Below, in pieces: positions 61,495-64,000 of a DNA stretch of 64,000 nt; position 1 is the first letter of the stretch; every line of letters starts with the position of its first letter. The position numbers were made by a program, and so were the translations under genes. This DNA is from Marinoscillum sp040222955 (GTDB lineage: Bacteria; Bacteroidota; Bacteroidia; Cytophagales; Cyclobacteriaceae), in the NCBI RefSeq assembly GCF_040222955.1, contig NZ_JAVKCA010000020.1, positions 62,001 to 126,000 on the forward strand, given 5' to 3'. The notes under the pieces are model-generated. The model was not told the DNA's origin, did not search any database, and worked only from the letters and a program-made list of their open reading frames with translations.

Positions 61495-63591
61495 ATGAGA
61501 AAGCTCCTTTTTACCCTCGTTTACCTTGTGTTTTTCACTGCCCTGGCTCAAAAGACTGTATTCAGAGACGACTTTAGAGACAATAGAAACCAGTGGACCG
61601 TAGCCACTAAGACTGAGTATGTCAGCTATCTTCAGGATGGGAAGTATGTGATTTCCAAAAAGACGGAGAGTGGGGGGTGGCTTTTTTTTAAGGAGCTCTA
61701 TACAGAGTATGAGCGGGATTTTGTGATTGAAGCAGAGGCCAAGCAGGTGAGTGGTGTGGACAACAATGGCTATGGGTTGTTGTTTGCTACCGCAGATGCC
61801 AACAATGCGAATTTCTTTATTGTAACCTCCAATGGGCACTTCCGGGTGGCAGGCTATGATGGAGGCAGCTATAAGGCAGTGACCGAATGGACCAAAACCG
61901 ATAAGGTGAGCAAGATGAATGAAATCAACTCACTCAAAGTGGAGCGAAAGGGGAGTGCACTTTCTTTTTATGTAAATGGCTATCAGGTTTATACCATGTC
62001 TGCGGCCGATATGGTGATAAGGGGTCCCAAGTCTGGCTTTGTGCTGTATGATGAAATGAAGGTAGAGTTTGATTTCATTGAGATCAGGCAGGACTATCGA
62101 AACATCAATCTGGTGCCCGGCACAGACACCCTGCAAATAGTAAAGGAGCCTCTGGGTACTGAGGTGAACTCTCCCTACACGGAAAAATCACCTGTAATTT
62201 CGGCTGATGGACTCACGCTCTATTTCTCCCGTGACGATCATCCCGGTAACAATACCCGCAGAGATCGATCAGACGTGTGGTATTCCAAAATGGTAGATGG
62301 CAAGTGGCAAATGGCCCAAAATATGGGCACACCCATTAACAATGCCGGTCATAATTTTGTGATCAGTACAACGGCCGATAACAATGGGCTTTTGATTGGG
62401 AACACGTACCATTCTGACGGCAGCTCCAATACCAGTGGTTTTTCTTATACTAACCTTACCCCCTCCGGATGGGAAGTGCCTCGGGATGTGACCGTCGAAA
62501 ATTACTATAATGACAATGACTATACAGAGAGCTGTTTGTCTTCTTCCAGAAAAGTCATGCTCTCTACTGTGGAGCGTAAAGACAGCAGGGGCTCAAAAGA
62601 TATCTATGTGTCTTTTCTTCAGGAGGATAGTACCTGGTCTGAGCATGTCAATCTGGGCGATGTGATCAACACTCCTGCTAGTGAGGCCAGCCCTTTTCTG
62701 GCCGCAGATGATATCACCCTTTACTTTTCCACCAAGGGTCACCCGGGATTTGGGAGCAATGATATTTTCATGACCCGTCGTCTGGATGATACCTGGCTCA
62801 ACTGGTCAGAGCCTCAGAATATGGGCCCTCAGATCAATACACCCAACTGGGATGCCTATTATACCATTCCCGCTAATGGGGCATTCGCCTATGTGGTTTC
62901 CGAATCTTATTATGAAGGTGATCTGGACATCTACAGGATCAAAATACCAGAGGCAGCCAAGCCCAAGGCCGTGACCCTGGTCTATGGTAAGGTGCTGAAC
63001 GCCAAAACCAACGAGCCCCTGGCGGCAGAGATCCAGTATGGAGACCTGGGCACCAACAAAGAGATAGGTCGGGCAACTTCCCTGGCAGCGGATGGCTCGT
63101 ATAAAATTGTACTGACTTCCGGCAAGTCCTACAGTTTTCTGGCTTCCAGACAAAACTTTGTCACCGTCAGTGATAACATCAACATCGAACAGTCGGAGGA
63201 GTATCAGGAGATAGAAAGAAACCTGTATCTGGCACCAATAGAGGTGGGACAGACGGTATTGATCAACAACATTTTCTTCGATTTTGGAAAAGCTACATTA
63301 CGCGAAACTTCTTTTCCGGATCTCGACCGATTGGTGACACTGTTGGAGAAATATGACGGAATGAAGATTGAAATTTCAGGCCATACGGATAATGTAGGTT
63401 CTGATGCGGCCAATCAGGCACTTTCACAGAGTAGGGCTCAGGCGGTGCTAGATTACCTTAGCGGGAAAAGTATTGCTGGTGGTCGGTTGATCTCTAAAGG
63501 CTATGGTGAGGCGAAACCCCTGGCTACCAATGATACTGAGGAAGGACGCCAGCGAAACAGGCGGGTGGAGTTTACCATCACTGCCATGTAG
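61495..63591 (+). CDS. OmpA-family outer-membrane protein with beta-propeller repeats
   Basis: 698 aa. Signal peptide to about residue 18 (FTALAQ); a concanavalin/3-keto-disaccharide-hydrolase-like domain (about 20-200); a PD40/TolB-like propeller (about 225-475; LTLYFSRDDHPG, EASPFLAADDITLYFSTKGHPG repeats); a carboxypeptidase-regulatory-like fold (about 490-575); and a C-terminal OmpA peptidoglycan-binding domain (about 590-698; FFDFGKATL, ISGHTDNVGSDAANQALSQSRA). Cell-wall anchored at the outer membrane; ligand of the propeller unknown. Confidence 0.93.
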   Translation: MRKLLFTLVYLVFFTALAQKTVFRDDFRDNRNQWTVATKTEYVSYLQDGKYVISKKTESGGWLFFKELYTEYERDFVIEAEAKQVSGVDNNGYGLLFATADANNANFFIVTSNGHFRVAGYDGGSYKAVTEWTKTDKVSKMNEINSLKVERKGSALSFYVNGYQVYTMSAADMVIRGPKSGFVLYDEMKVEFDFIEIRQDYRNINLVPGTDTLQIVKEPLGTEVNSPYTEKSPVISADGLTLYFSRDDHPGNNTRRDRSDVWYSKMVDGKWQMAQNMGTPINNAGHNFVISTTADNNGLLIGNTYHSDGSSNTSGFSYTNLTPSGWEVPRDVTVENYYNDNDYTESCLSSSRKVMLSTVERKDSRGSKDIYVSFLQEDSTWSEHVNLGDVINTPASEASPFLAADDITLYFSTKGHPGFGSNDIFMTRRLDDTWLNWSEPQNMGPQINTPNWDAYYTIPANGAFAYVVSESYYEGDLDIYRIKIPEAAKPKAVTLVYGKVLNAKTNEPLAAEIQYGDLGTNKEIGRATSLAADGSYKIVLTSGKSYSFLASRQNFVTVSDNINIEQSEEYQEIERNLYLAPIEVGQTVLINNIFFDFGKATLRETSFPDLDRLVTLLEKYDGMKIEISGHTDNVGSDAANQALSQSRAQAVLDYLSGKSIAGGRLISKGYGEAKPLATNDTEEGRQRNRRVEFTITAM

Positions 63592-63643
63592 GCATTTCAA
63601 AACAAGACTGTCTAACTTCGCGGGGTATATAAACCCACAAGAC

Positions 63644-64000
63644 TTGAAAGACCTGCACGGAAAGGCCATTTTGGACTATTACAAAGGAAATGATGAAGCC
63701 ACGCTCATTCTCCACAATTCATATGGAGATCCGGATGAAATGCCAGTGGAAGTGTTTTTCCGGGAAGAAGAGGACCTTACCACCCTTGAGCATCTGGCCC
63801 TGATCGAAAGCAAGGGACGTGTTCTGGATTTGGGAGCTGGGGCAGGTGCACATGCGCTGGTACTGCAATCACGGGGTTTTGAGGTTTTCGCAATGGAAAA
63901 CTCACCGGGATGTGTGGACGTGATGCGTCGTTCCGGGGTGCGAAATGTTCTGTTCGAGGATTTTCGAAAACACCAGGGTCAATATGATACGGTGCTGATC
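63644..64000 (+). CDS. Class I SAM methyltransferase, 3' end cut by the window
   Basis: An open frame from TTG at 63644 reads without a stop to the window end (119 codons). VLDLGAGAGAHALVLQSRGF is a clear SAM-binding motif I, followed by FAMENSPGCVDVMRRSGVRNVL. The start is uncertain; it lies 52 bp after the OmpA gene. The product continues beyond 64000. Confidence 0.75.
   Translation, partial: MKDLHGKAILDYYKGNDEATLILHNSYGDPDEMPVEVFFREEEDLTTLEHLALIESKGRVLDLGAGAGAHALVLQSRGFEVFAMENSPGCVDVMRRSGVRNVLFEDFRKHQGQYDTVLI

Noticed and set aside
1..64000. tRNA, rRNA, CRISPR arrays, prophage or transposase genes
   Set aside because: None seen on either strand; repeats found are few and not regularly spaced arrays.

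Overview
The window reads as a chromosome segment of a Bacteroidota bacterium, most likely a Cytophagales-type (possibly marine) organism. Lines of evidence: a secreted M1 peptidase with a type IX secretion C-terminal sorting domain, an IPExxxVDY-family protein beside pyk, a PorV/PorQ-like barrel, FtsX-type permeases with an N-terminal prefix domain, few Shine-Dalgarno-like sites, several GTG/TTG starts in tightly overlapping genes, and TAnnTTTG-like promoter boxes. Genus-level assignment is inference.

Layout. 0-0.6 kb: a lipoprotein azurin. 0.9-6 kb: a leucine/branched-chain operon leuC - (four-helix-bundle insertion) - leuD - isopropylmalate/citramalate synthase - leuB, closed by a strong terminator. 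6-16.9 kb: housekeeping and envelope genes (pirin, nitroreductase, outer-membrane barrels, yidD, nadE) and the acpP-fabF-rnc-nadE operon. 17-31 kb: IPExxxVDY protein, pyruvate kinase, a CHASE-like sensor kinase, a secreted M1 peptidase, RqcH/NFACT, a PhnP-like hydrolase operon with a large hybrid histidine kinase, miaA and pfkA.

31.1-47.6 kb: a surface-glycan locus, visibly AT-richer than its surroundings. The plus-strand half carries a glycosyltransferase, a DegT aminotransferase, a methyltransferase, a PhyH-type dioxygenase, a three-part NeuB-type synthase fusion (CBS + NeuB/SAF + sugar-isomerase barrel), an FkbM methyltransferase, a CMP-sugar synthetase, a divergent pyruvate-aldolase-family protein and an unrecognised GT-B-like protein. 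The minus-strand half carries an acyltransferase, a TylF-like methyltransferase, a YfhO membrane protein and a flippase. Together they look like synthesis, activation, transfer, decoration and export of a nonulosonic-acid-like sugar, but with no recognisable UDP-HexNAc 2-epimerase or PseB/PseC-type entry enzymes apart from the DegT protein.

47.7-54.6 kb: TauE/SafE transporter, folK, sppA, bioB, a NarX/NarL-like two-component pair and, next to it, a small secreted protein made of three LKGPxxKNxxPW-type repeats. 54.6-55.3 kb: a gene-free stretch with a candidate miniature inverted-repeat element. 55.3-64 kb: a prefix-domain FtsX permease with its PadR regulator, a second pirin, an EamA transporter, a YgjV/GNAT/MarR operon with two operator-like palindromes, an OmpA-family beta-propeller protein, and a methyltransferase cut by the window end.

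The strongest candidates for something undescribed are the nonulosonate-like locus with its triple-domain synthase and odd aldolase, the LKGP repeat protein beside a two-component system, the paired covarying hairpins around the four-helix-bundle gene inside leuCD, and the inverted-repeat element at 54.8-55.1 kb. No tRNA, rRNA, CRISPR array or transposase gene was seen.
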